A program made the translations under genes and the position numbers. The notes under the pieces are model-generated. The model searched no databases. It was not told the DNA's origin and was given only the letters and a program-made list of their open reading frames with translations. From CAZUCE01 sp964619265 (lineage in GTDB: Bacteria > Planctomycetota > UBA1135 > GCA-002686595), in the NCBI GenBank assembly GCA_964619265.1, contig CAZUCE010000025.1, forward strand, positions 1 through 57,448: 57,448 nt of DNA, in the 5' to 3' direction. Every line of letters begins with the position of its first letter. Within the stretch, counting starts at the first letter, position 1. Positions 34,601 through 43,046 of this stretch are shown here, piece by piece.

Positions 34601-36132
34601 CGTTCGGAGCCGGGCGGGCGCGGGAGCAGGCGCCCCGGATTGCCGGCGAGGCCGCCGCCGGGGAAGCCGCCGGCCCAGCGCCGGACAACCACGCGCCGCG
34701 GGTCCCCATCGGGATCGAACCCCGTCAGGGCCACGGTGAAGCGCAATCCCTCCGGACGCAGGTCAAAGTCCCGGGGGAGGCGCAGCCGCAGGCCCCGGCT
34801 GCCCGGATAGGTCTCCCCGTCCAGGTGCACATGAATCTGAGCCTCGGCGAGTCCGCCGTCGTCCTCGATCTCGCACACGAGCTCGGCCCCCCGCCGCCGC
34901 ATCGCGAACGAGGCTGGACGCTGGCCTGGCGACTCCCGCAGGGCCTCCAGCCGAACCGCTACGTCGCGCGCCACCACGCGCCGGATCCGCTCGATCGGAG
35001 CGTCCAGGACCAACGCTTCCGCCGAGCCCATCGCGGCCGGCGCGGATGAGTACCTGGCCTGCAGGAGCGGCTCAAGACCCGGTGAGAACGACCCACCGAC
35101 CAAACGCAGCCGCGCCTCCTTTCGTTCGCCCGGCTCCAGGGAAAACTCGGTCGGTCCGCCGGAGATTTCGAAGGCGCCTCTTCGCGAGCGGAAGCCCAGC
35201 TCGACGCCGACGCGATGGGCGAACGGATTGCGAACGAACGCGGAGAAGCTCCAGTCGCCGGTCCAGTCTCCACCCCGGCGATCGCCGTCCGCATCTTCGC
35301 TCCCGAGCGTCGCGGGATAAATCTCCAGCTCGGGCACCTCGAGCGGATAGTCGCCTTCGTCCTCCGGAGTCGCAGCCACCAGGGCGCGAACGCTGAGAGC
35401 GCGCAGCGGTTCATCGGTGTTGAATCCGTAGAGCGGCCTGCGGCAGGCCTCGAGCAATTCATCGGGACGATTGACTGTCCAGGCCCAGCGCTCGCAGGAC
35501 CAATCGGCCAGCGCTGCTTGGTTGCGCCAGCCGAATGCCGCGACGCCGTAGGCGCGGATTCGTTCGTCGCGTACGAAGCGCCGATCGTCCTCGTTCGCGC
35601 GAACGCTCAGCAACATGGCCGGCAGGCCTTGGTCGGTCGCCTCCAGGCACACCTCGCGGTAGAACGATGCGATGCGAACCGGCAGGGGCCGCGGCAAACT
35701 CGCCAGCGCCGAGGACACCCGCGCCACGAGGTCCGGGCGCTTGAGTTCGATCATGTGCAACGGAGCTTCGCCGATCCCCTGCCCGTCCAACTCAAGGGCT
35801 TCCTCGAGCAGCGGCAGCGGCTCGCCAGTGAACGCCTTGCCGAACCAAGCCCCCGCGTCGAGGCCAGCGAGTTCGGTCAGCGAAGCTTCCTCGACCGAAC
35901 CATGCCCGTCCGTCGTTCGGCCCAGGGTCACATCGTGCAGCAACACAGGATCACCCCCGCGCGCGCCCTGCACGTCGTACTCCACCCCGTCGAGCCCGAG
36001 TTCGAGCGCGCGCCGCAGACTGGACAGCGTGTTTTCCGGCGCGAGGCGCGGCGCGCCCCGGTGACCGAGCACGATCGGCGGCGGACCCTCGGCCGCGCCG
36101 CGCTCGCGCAGCACATCATCTAGCTCACGCAT
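34597..36132 (-). CDS. glycerophosphodiester phosphodiesterase with extra C-terminal region
   Basis: A 511-aa protein. The first 260 residues are a GDPD domain that hydrolyses glycerophosphodiesters: VLGHRGAPRLAPENT (catalytic His, metal Glu), VEYDVQGARGGDPVLLHD (second His) and HMIELKRPD (metal Glu) are all present. The remaining 250 residues are unrelated beta-rich sequence with segments such as PFAHRVGVELGFRSRRG and ELVCEIEDDGGLAEAQIHVH. I do not recognise this part. It may be a sugar- or membrane-binding module. ATG at 36132 is chosen because the frame upstream overlaps selD. No signal peptide is seen, so it is cytoplasmic or exported by another route. It lies 10 bp after selD. Confidence 0.82.
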   Translation of the reverse strand: MRELDDVLRERGAAEGPPPIVLGHRGAPRLAPENTLSSLRRALELGLDGVEYDVQGARGGDPVLLHDVTLGRTTDGHGSVEEASLTELAGLDAGAWFGKAFTGEPLPLLEEALELDGQGIGEAPLHMIELKRPDLVARVSSALASLPRPLPVRIASFYREVCLEATDQGLPAMLLSVRANEDDRRFVRDERIRAYGVAAFGWRNQAALADWSCERWAWTVNRPDELLEACRRPLYGFNTDEPLRALSVRALVAATPEDEGDYPLEVPELEIYPATLGSEDADGDRRGGDWTGDWSFSAFVRNPFAHRVGVELGFRSRRGAFEISGGPTEFSLEPGERKEARLRLVGGSFSPGLEPLLQARYSSAPAAMGSAEALVLDAPIERIRRVVARDVAVRLEALRESPGQRPASFAMRRRGAELVCEIEDDGGLAEAQIHVHLDGETYPGSRGLRLRLPRDFDLRPEGLRFTVALTGFDPDGDPRRVVVRRWAGGFPGGGLAGNPGRLLPRPPGSER

Positions 36133-36142
36133 TCGCGGAGGT

Positions 36143-37201
36143 TTAAGGAACGAGCCGGACGTGAGACGATCCGCTTCCGACCACGCGGCCGACCTGGGCG
36201 ACCAGCACGTCACGGGCCGCCAGCTCGTCTTCCAGTTGAGCCGCCCTGGAGGCTGGGATCGCGATCAGCAAGCCGCCGGAGGTCTCCGCGTCGAAGACCA
36301 CCGTGGACAGCGCCGAATCTACGCCACCGGCGATCTCGACTTCACCGGCCAGCGCTTCCCGATTGCGAACCGAACCACCTGATGCGACCCCGTCGGCGGC
36401 AAAGGCCAAGGCGCCGTCGAAAATCGGCAACGCTTTCGCGTCCAGTTCAAGCGTGCCGCCCGATCCGCGCGCCAGGTTGCGCGCGTGCCCCATGAGCCCG
36501 AAGCCGGTGACGTCGGTGGCCGCACGGGCCTGGCTCGCGACCATCGCTTCGGCTGCGCGCCCGTTCAGGCTCGCCATCTGCTCGGCGGCTGGCTTGAGGC
36601 CTTCCCAATCGAGCAGGCCGCGCTTGGAGGCGGTCGTGATGGTGCCCATGCCGAGGCGCTTCGTCAGGTACAGAACGTCGCCCGGCTCCGCGCCGCGATT
36701 CGCTGTCATCGCGCTCGGCTGGACCAAACCAGTGACCGAAAATCCGAACTGCACTTCCGACTCGACGGTGTGCCCGCCGGCAACGACCGCGCCCGCTTCG
36801 CGGACCTTCTCGAAGCCGCCACGGAAGATCTCGCCAATCCAATCCTGATCGAACTCCTTGGGGAACCCGGCCAAGCACAACGCCGAGTGCGGTTGACCGC
36901 CCATGGCATAAACATCCGACAAGGCGTTGGCTGCCGCGATGGCCCCGTAAAACCACGGGTCGTCGACCACCGGTGGAAAGAAGTCCACGGTTTGGACCAG
37001 CGCGGGTGCGTCCGGATCCCCATTCGGATCGATCCGCACAACCCCTCCGTCGTCGAACGTGTCCGGTCCAACCAAGAGCCGCGGATCTCCCGCATCGTGT
37101 ACGCCGCGCAAGACCTGCGCGAGCCGCCCCAAGGGCATCTTGGCCGCTCAGCCGGCGCAGGCCGCGTAGTCGATCAGCCGCTTATCTTGTTCTGATTGCA
37201 T
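36143..37201 (-). CDS. selD: selenide, water dikinase (selenocysteine-containing)
   Basis: SelD makes selenophosphate from selenide and ATP, the selenium donor for Sec-tRNA. The simple ORF starts at 37138 and lacks the catalytic N-terminus. Reading upstream in the same frame reaches ATG at 37201, and the only interruption is a TGA at 37148-37150, codon 18, in the context DYAACAG-U-AAKMPLGRLAQVL. This matches the SelD active-site pattern in which Cys or Sec precedes the conserved AAK/CK lysine, so the TGA must be selenocysteine. The protein is then 352 aa, the usual length, with TVDFFPPVVDDPWFYG and ANALSDVYAMGG downstream. The start is divergent from a lipoprotein gene, 40 bp away. Confidence 0.93.
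37129..37150 (-). promoter_or_regulatory. possible SECIS stem-loop after selD UGA
   Basis: Five bases after the UGA codon (37148-37150), CCAAG-atgcc-CTTGG can form a five-pair hairpin (37143-37129). Bacterial SECIS elements lie directly 3' of the UGA and bind SelB at a small apical loop. The distance fits. The structure is short, so support is modest. Confidence 0.4.
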
Positions 37202-37241
37202 GGCAGGCACTGTAACCAAACTCCCCCCTGGAGCCTCCGAC

Positions 37242-37874
37242 ATGAACACCTGGACTCAACTTCTCGGAACGCTAGCCCTGGTCTTCGGTTGTGCCTGCGC
37301 GACCACCTCAACCCCGAAACCCGTCCTGCGCGGTTGGGACGAACCGGAAGGCGAGTTGATCCTGGAAGATGGCCAACAAATCGCCGGGCGTCTGGTCGCC
37401 CGCGACATCGTGATTCCGAGCGGCACCCTGGTGATCGCCGTCGAGGATGTCCAGCTTCTCGCTGTGCGCTCCATACGAATCAACGGCGCCCTGCGCGCCA
37501 CCTCCCGATCGGCCGGGGATCCCGATCCGAACGCTCCCCTGCTCGAACTCGAGGCCGGCGAAATCCTCACCCTCACCGGCTCGGTCGAGGGAGGCGACGG
37601 CTGGCTCCCCAACGGCAAGGGGAGCTCCTTGCGGCTCAGCGCTCCGGATCTTCTGGTCGCCGGGGACCTGATCGGTGGCCAAGGCCGGCTCGGGGGTTCG
37701 GTCCGCATCTTCGGCGAACCGCTCAGCGAACACGATTTGGATCCGGCCGAGCTCGAGGACTTGATGTCCGCAAGTCGAGTCGTCGCGGGCGAAGGCGGGA
37801 AGGTCCTGTTTGGACTCCCGCCCAGTTCATCCCCGCTCAGGCCCATTCACCCGCCCCTCAGGGCCGAGCAGTAA
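37242..37874 (+). CDS. hypothetical lipoprotein
   Basis: A 210-aa protein of unknown function. The signal peptide MNTWTQLLGTLALVFGC ends in a lipobox-type cysteine, followed by ACATTS, so it is probably an outer- or inner-membrane lipoprotein. The mature part is small, beta-rich and Leu/Gly/Pro-rich (EGELILEDGQQIAGRLV, VEDVQLLAVRSIRING). An in-frame ATG at 37200 overlaps the selD start codon region and would add a polar lead that breaks the signal peptide, so 37242 is preferred. The 3' end overlaps the end of selA by 17 bp on the opposite strand. No role in selenium metabolism is implied. Confidence 0.6.
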   Translation: MNTWTQLLGTLALVFGCACATTSTPKPVLRGWDEPEGELILEDGQQIAGRLVARDIVIPSGTLVIAVEDVQLLAVRSIRINGALRATSRSAGDPDPNAPLLELEAGEILTLTGSVEGGDGWLPNGKGSSLRLSAPDLLVAGDLIGGQGRLGGSVRIFGEPLSEHDLDPAELEDLMSASRVVAGEGGKVLFGLPPSSSPLRPIHPPLRAEQ

Positions 37875-39255
37875 GAGCGCGCTCGAATCCGCTCACCAGA
37901 AGATCTTCATCCCCGGGCAAGAGCGTCCGGGGATCCAAGAGCAACGCGTCTTCGCGGATGCGCACGAAGATCGGCGGATCGACCCGCCGCAGGCGAGTCG
38001 ACAGGGACTCCGCGGATTCCTGACGCGGCTTGACGCGCACGCAGGTCGTATCCAGATAGACGTCCGGCGCGCTGCCGCTGCCCGGTTGGGACTGCTCGGG
38101 AACCGTGTCGATCTCAAGCGCGAGATCGAGCGCCTGCAGCCGCTGGGCCAGCGCGCTCGCGGCGGACTCGAGGAGCTTGGGCTCACGCAACAGCAACGCG
38201 CGCGCCGGCAGCTCATCGCCGCGTCCGGAAAGGAGCAATTCGAGTGTCTTTTCCAGGCCGGCGAGCGCCACCTTGTCCAGGCGCAGGGCACGGTAGAGCG
38301 GGTTTTTGCGCAGGGCTTCGATCGTCTCGCGCTTGCCAACCAACATGCCCGCCTGGGGACCACCGAACAGTTTGTCTCCCGAGAACATGACCAGATCGAC
38401 GCCGTCGTCGAGCGCGGCGCGCACGGGGGGCTCATCGCCGAGGAAACCGAGCGAAGCGCAGCCCGGCGCATCCAGCAGTCCCGAGCCCAGGTCGTAGGCC
38501 GTCGGCAGGCCACGATCGGTCCCAAGCTTCGCGAGCTGCTCGGGGGTGACTTCTTCCTGGAAGCCCACCACTCGATAGTTGGAGGTGTGCACCTTGAGCA
38601 ACAGGCCGGTGTGCTCATCGACCGCCTCCGCGTAGTCGGCGACGCGCGTTCGATTGGTGGTGCCGACTTCAACCAGCTGCACCCCCGCGCGCTCCATGAC
38701 GGCCGGCATGCGGAACGAGCCGCCGATTTCAACCAACTCACCCCTCGAGAGAATGCACGACTTGCCGCCCGCAAAAGTCTGCAGCGTGATCAGGACCGCC
38801 GCCGCGCAGTTGTTCACCGCGATGCCCGCTTCGGCGCCGAGCAGCCGCGACAGCAACTCGCTGGTCCGGTCGTCCCGGCGGTTGCGCTTGGCGGTCTCGC
38901 GATCGACTTCGAGCACGCAAAAGCTGCCCGCCGCGGCCGCCATCGCTTCGGCCGCCTCGGGATGGACCGGCGCGCGTCCCAGCCCGGTGTTCAGGACGAC
39001 ACCGGTCGCGTTCACACACTTCACGACACCGCGTCGTTGCTCGAGGGACAGGGCGGACCGAAGTTCTCCAAGCGGCCCGTCGCCCGCGATCCAGCGCTCG
39101 ACTTCGGGCGCCTTCCAAGCGCCGGCCTTGATTCGCGCACGGGCGCTGTCCAGCACACGGGGCACGAGCTCGGTCACCGGCCCTTCGAGGTCGGCCGCCG
39201 AACGCAGCAGTTCGTCCACCGAGGGTAGGAGCCGGTAGGGGTTGGTCTCGGTCAA
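37858..39255 (-). CDS. selA: L-seryl-tRNA(Sec) selenium transferase
   Basis: SelA converts Ser-tRNA(Sec) to Sec-tRNA(Sec) with PLP and selenophosphate. The 465-aa protein has the typical N-terminus (YRLLPSVDELLRS), GVVKCVNATGVVLNTGLGRAP, the GTTNRTR segment, and the PLP lysine in FSGDKLFGGPQAG. The start is TTG at 39255. Together with the UGA-containing selD it shows that Sec insertion is in use. selB and selC (tRNA-Sec) were not found in this window. It is separated from selD only by a convergent lipoprotein gene. Confidence 0.96.
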   Translation of the reverse strand: MTETNPYRLLPSVDELLRSAADLEGPVTELVPRVLDSARARIKAGAWKAPEVERWIAGDGPLGELRSALSLEQRRGVVKCVNATGVVLNTGLGRAPVHPEAAEAMAAAAGSFCVLEVDRETAKRNRRDDRTSELLSRLLGAEAGIAVNNCAAAVLITLQTFAGGKSCILSRGELVEIGGSFRMPAVMERAGVQLVEVGTTNRTRVADYAEAVDEHTGLLLKVHTSNYRVVGFQEEVTPEQLAKLGTDRGLPTAYDLGSGLLDAPGCASLGFLGDEPPVRAALDDGVDLVMFSGDKLFGGPQAGMLVGKRETIEALRKNPLYRALRLDKVALAGLEKTLELLLSGRGDELPARALLLREPKLLESAASALAQRLQALDLALEIDTVPEQSQPGSGSAPDVYLDTTCVRVKPRQESAESLSTRLRRVDPPIFVRIREDALLLDPRTLLPGDEDLLVSGFERALTARP

Positions 39256-39389
39256 AGGGGGCCTCGGCGCCCGCAGCTACGGGCTGTTCAGGAATGTAGG
39301 ACGGAATCCCCGCGCAGGGGTCTCGGGTGGCTTCCCTATTGGACCAGGCGGACCCGCATGGGTGAATCGCCGGTGCCCGGAAGGCTCCT

Positions 39390-41246
39390 TTGCATCCCTT
39401 TGCTGGCGCTGACAAGATCGTCCCCGACGTGAATACCCTGCCTGCGAACCCGAGCTCGACCCGCCCTGCCAGCTGGCCCGCCGCCTGGCGACTCGCCGAC
39501 CCCGATCCAGAGCTGGTCCGCTCCCTGGCCCAAAACCTCGGGATGGCGCCCACGGTGGCTCGCCTTTTGATCCAGCGTGGCCTCGGCGACGCCGAATCCG
39601 CACGGGCGCACCTGGCCAAGAGCGCCCACGATCTGCACGACCCGGACCTCCTGCCCGGCGTCCCCGCCGCCTGCGAGCGACTGGCCAAGGCTCTGCGCGA
39701 CGGCGAGACGATTCTGGTGCATGGAGACTACGACGTGGACGGCGTGACCGGCACCGCCCTGCTGGTCCGCTGCCTGCGCATGCTCGCGGCGCGCTCGGAT
39801 CTCGGTCCGAAAAGCTCGCGGGTCGAATGGCACATCCCCAACCGGCTCACCGACGGGTATTCGTTTGGCGCCCACAGCCTGGAGCGCGCGCGATCGGTCG
39901 GCGCAACGCTCGGCATCAGCGTCGACAACGGCACCTCCGCCCACGAGACGATCGCCGACCTGCTCGAGGCCGGCATCGACACCATCGTCACCGACCACCA
40001 CGAGCCGCCGAAGCCACACCCGAAGTACGGGCCCTTGCCGCCGGCGGTTGCGATCGTCAATCCGAAGCTCGCCGAGTCCACCTATCCCTGGCGCGAACTG
40101 TGCGGCGGCGCGGTCGCGTTCAAGCTCGCCTGGGGTCTGTGCAAACACTTGGCCGAGGGCGACCGGGTGGGCCCAACCGAGAAGCGTTTCCTCGAAGAAT
40201 CCCTGGCCTACGTCGCGATCGCAACCGTGTGCGACGTCGTACCCTTGCGCGACGAAAACCGGTTGCTCGTCGAGTGGGGACTCAAGTCCCTGCGCGCTGG
40301 ATTCACGCCGGGACTGCGCGCCTTGGTCGAGGTCGCCGGCCTCGGTGGACGAGAGATTCGAGCCGAGGACGTGGCATTTCAGATCGGCCCGCGCATCAAC
40401 GCCTCGGGTCGTCTGGGCAGCGCGGAAGTCGCCGTTGAGTGCCTGTTGGCCGAGGACGATGAAACCGCAGGGCGTCTGGCAGCCTCGCTCGAGCAGAAAA
40501 ATCAGCTGCGCCGGGAGATCGAACGCAACGTGCACGAGCAGGCCCGGCGCGCCGCCGAGCCGTTCGCAGATCGAGATCAACATCCGGTGTTGGTGTTAGG
40601 TGGCGAAGGCTGGCACCAGGGCGTGGTCGGCATCGTGGCCGCGCGCCTGGTCGAGGAGTACGAGCGCCCCGCGGTCGTCGTCGGGTTCCAAGACGGCGAA
40701 GGACGCGGCAGTGCGCGCAGCGTGCCGGGCTTTTCGGTGCTCGAGGCGCTGCACGGTGGCGCGGAATTCATGGAGCGCTACGGCGGCCACGAACAAGCTG
40801 CCGGCATGGAGCTTCGCGAGAGTCAGCTGGGCGCCCTGCGCGAAGCCGTTTGCGGGCGAGCCAAGACCTTGTTCCAAGAAGGCGAAGCTCCCGAACCGGC
40901 GCTCGACATCGATGCCGAGCTGTGCCTGTCCCTGCTCGACCCCAGCCTGATGCGGCAAATCGATCGCTTGGAGCCCTTCGGCTCCGGCAACGCGACGCCG
41001 GTCTTCCTGGCGCGCGATGCCCGCCTGGCCGAGCCCCCCCGCCGCATCGGCGCGGACCGCTCGCACCTGCTGTTCCAGGCCCGCCGCGGGGCTTCCCGCT
41101 TCAAGGTCCTGGCCTTTGGGAAGGGCCACCGCGCGGACGAGCTGCGCATGGGGCAGCCCCTTGATCTCGTCTACACCCCGCGGTGGAACACCTTCCGGGG
41201 CGAAACCAACCTCGAGTTGATCGCCAAGGACTTCGTCCATCCCTAA
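39390..41246 (+). CDS. recJ: single-stranded-DNA exonuclease RecJ
   Basis: 5'-3' single-strand exonuclease of recombination and mismatch repair, DHH superfamily, 618 aa. Motifs seen are VHGDYDVDGVTGTALL (motif I), the DHH motif in VTDHHEPP, NPKL, and the DHHA1-type GGEGWHQGVVGIVAARL and GGHEQAAGMELRE in the second domain, followed by the OB-fold C-terminus (LEPFGSGNATPVF). The TTG start at 39390 has GGAAGG 5 nt upstream. A GTG at 39429 would also give a complete protein. It is divergent from selA, 134 bp apart. Confidence 0.95.
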   Translation: MHPFAGADKIVPDVNTLPANPSSTRPASWPAAWRLADPDPELVRSLAQNLGMAPTVARLLIQRGLGDAESARAHLAKSAHDLHDPDLLPGVPAACERLAKALRDGETILVHGDYDVDGVTGTALLVRCLRMLAARSDLGPKSSRVEWHIPNRLTDGYSFGAHSLERARSVGATLGISVDNGTSAHETIADLLEAGIDTIVTDHHEPPKPHPKYGPLPPAVAIVNPKLAESTYPWRELCGGAVAFKLAWGLCKHLAEGDRVGPTEKRFLEESLAYVAIATVCDVVPLRDENRLLVEWGLKSLRAGFTPGLRALVEVAGLGGREIRAEDVAFQIGPRINASGRLGSAEVAVECLLAEDDETAGRLAASLEQKNQLRREIERNVHEQARRAAEPFADRDQHPVLVLGGEGWHQGVVGIVAARLVEEYERPAVVVGFQDGEGRGSARSVPGFSVLEALHGGAEFMERYGGHEQAAGMELRESQLGALREAVCGRAKTLFQEGEAPEPALDIDAELCLSLLDPSLMRQIDRLEPFGSGNATPVFLARDARLAEPPRRIGADRSHLLFQARRGASRFKVLAFGKGHRADELRMGQPLDLVYTPRWNTFRGETNLELIAKDFVHP

Positions 41247-41339
41247 TTCCGTAGGCGGAAGCTGGCTCCTGCGCCGAACCGGCAAGAACCCGGACAATGG
41301 CTGGTTGCACCCCGGGCGGTTTCGCCCCATGGTGCCGCG

Positions 41340-42380
41340 ATGAGCTTCAGGTTTTGTCTCCTCGGAACGGCCTCGCTGGCGGCCTGCGCGGCGAACGGCC
41401 CCATCTCTGCGAACGGCCCCGTATCCGCAGCTGGCCCCGTATCCGCGACTGGCCCCGCATCCGCGACTGGCCCCGTATCTGCGAACGGCCCCGCATCCAC
41501 GAACGTCCCCGCGCCGACGATCCGTCCCCAGTTCGCGTCAAGAGATTTCGATCCGCAAGCCTCCCCCCAGCATGCCCGCGTCCAGCTCCTCACCGAGCGC
41601 GCGAGCCTCGCCCCCGGCGAGTCCCTGTGGGCTGCGCTCGAATTCCAGATCGACGAGCACTGGCACCTTTACTGGCGCAATCCGGGCGATTCGGGGCTTC
41701 CGCCCAGCGTCCGCTGGACCCTACCGGACGGACTGGAAGCTGGCCCGCTGCAGTGGCCGGTCCCAAAACGCCTCGTCGAAGGCGAGCTAACCACGTTCGC
41801 CTACGAGACGGAACTGGTCCTTCCCTTCTTGCTGCGGCTCGACGAATCCGCCCAAGCGGGCCAGTCCCTGGACCTTGTGGGCGACCTCCGTTGGTTGGTC
41901 TGCCGCGACCTCTGCGAGTCGGAGAGCGGGGCCGTTTCAAGCACCTTGACGGTGGCAACCGGCAGCGAGGCAACCGGCGGCGAGGCACCGGTTGCGAGCG
42001 CCGGGGCGCCCGCGATTCAGTCCGCCCGGAACGCGCTGCCCCAGCTGCGCCCGGACTGGAAGCTCACTCTCCAGTCCTCAGGCGATTCGCGAGTCTCCCT
42101 GCACCTCGACTGGAGCACCGATCCTCCCAAGCCGGGCCTGGAGCCCGCTGATCTGTTCCCGATCGACGAGCTGTACGATCTCACGCAGCTTCCCAGGTTT
42201 CGAGCGATCGAGAGCGGCCTCGAGATCGAGCTGGCGCGCAGCGCCGGCGCGGGCCGAGCGCAGACGTTCTCCGGCCTCCTGACCTTCCAAGAAAACGACG
42301 AAGCACCCCCCGGCTCCGCCGATGCGTCGTCGTACGCCGTTCTTCTTTCCACCCCACCCGTCCCACCCGACCAACCGTGA
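41340..42380 (+). CDS. DsbD N-terminal-domain-like lipoprotein
   Basis: A 346-aa lipoprotein. The signal ends in SLAAC. It is followed by a 42-residue linker of six-residue ANGPVS-type repeats and then a domain similar to the N-terminal domain of DsbD/ScsB (thiol-disulfide interchange), with the key motif LRWLVCRDLCESESG containing C-x3-C. ARVQLLTERASLAPGESLW and WHLYWRNPGDSG are also family-typical. It would accept electrons outside the membrane, but no DsbD membrane part is present here. The next gene is a redoxin lipoprotein 1 nt away (TGATG), so they probably work in the same envelope redox pathway. Confidence 0.78.
   Translation: MSFRFCLLGTASLAACAANGPISANGPVSAAGPVSATGPASATGPVSANGPASTNVPAPTIRPQFASRDFDPQASPQHARVQLLTERASLAPGESLWAALEFQIDEHWHLYWRNPGDSGLPPSVRWTLPDGLEAGPLQWPVPKRLVEGELTTFAYETELVLPFLLRLDESAQAGQSLDLVGDLRWLVCRDLCESESGAVSSTLTVATGSEATGGEAPVASAGAPAIQSARNALPQLRPDWKLTLQSSGDSRVSLHLDWSTDPPKPGLEPADLFPIDELYDLTQLPRFRAIESGLEIELARSAGAGRAQTFSGLLTFQENDEAPPGSADASSYAVLLSTPPVPPDQP
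41391..41516 (+). repeat. 18-bp tandem repeat, 7 units
   Basis: Seven consecutive 18-bp units such as GCGAACGGCCCCGTATCC code for the six-residue linker (A/T)-N/A/T-GP-x-S. Six are near identical and the seventh is degenerate. The frame is kept whatever the copy number, so linker length could vary between strains. Confidence 0.92.
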
Positions 42381-43030
42381 TGAAACTCCAACTCACCGCC
42401 GCCCTGCTGTTCCTCGCCTCCTGTGCTTCCTCCGAAAATTCCAAGGTGCAAGCCTCAGCCGCGGACGAAGCCAACGCCCCGACCATCGCCACCGTTGGCC
42501 TGGTCGCACCCGACTTCACGCTGATCGACCAGAACGGAACCCAGCACAGCCTGTCCGACTTCGAAGGCAGCCCGGTCGTCCTTGAGTGGTTCAACCACGG
42601 CTGCCCGTTCGTCAAGAAGTTCTACAGCCAGGGCGACATGCCGGCGATGCAGGCCCGTTTCACAGACCAAGAGGTCGTTTGGCTCTCGATCTGCTCTTCC
42701 GCCGAGGGTCAGCAGGGCTACTTCATGCCGGAGGAAGCGACGAACGTCGTCGAACAGCACGACATGAGCTCGACCGCGCTCTTGCGCGACGCGGACGGAT
42801 CCGTCGGCCGCTTGTACGGCGCGAAGACGACGCCCCACATGTTCGTCATCGACGCGACCGGTGTCCTCGTCTACGACGGCGCAATCGACTCGGTGAACTC
42901 CACCGACCCGGCCGACATCGCGGACGCCACCAACCACGTGGCCGAGACCCTCGACGCGCTCCTGGCCGGCGAGACGATCGAGCCGCGCAAGACCCAGTCC
43001 TACGGCTGCAGCGTCAAGTACGCCAAGTAA
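42380..43030 (+). CDS. redoxin-family lipoprotein
   Basis: A 216-aa lipoprotein (signal MKLQLTAALLFLASC) with a thioredoxin/peroxiredoxin-like fold. Typical segments are VAPDFTLIDQNGTQHSLSDF, VVLEWFNHGCPFVKKFY and TPHMFVIDATGVLVYDG. Only the first cysteine of the C-x-x-C pair remains (GCPF), as in the peroxiredoxin-like-1 subgroup. It may act as a one-Cys peroxidase or redox sensor. ATG at 42380 is used; a GTG at 42377 precedes it directly. It is translated together with the DsbD-N-like gene and converges with the AlgJ-like gene, 16 bp away. Confidence 0.82.
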   Translation: MKLQLTAALLFLASCASSENSKVQASAADEANAPTIATVGLVAPDFTLIDQNGTQHSLSDFEGSPVVLEWFNHGCPFVKKFYSQGDMPAMQARFTDQEVVWLSICSSAEGQQGYFMPEEATNVVEQHDMSSTALLRDADGSVGRLYGAKTTPHMFVIDATGVLVYDGAIDSVNSTDPADIADATNHVAETLDALLAGETIEPRKTQSYGCSVKYAK

Positions 43031-43046
43031 GGCAAGAGAACCTGGA

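Noticed and set aside
39256..39389. tRNA-Sec gene near selA
   Set aside because: The region lacks a T-arm pattern (GTTCGA-type) and an eight-pair acceptor stem on either strand.
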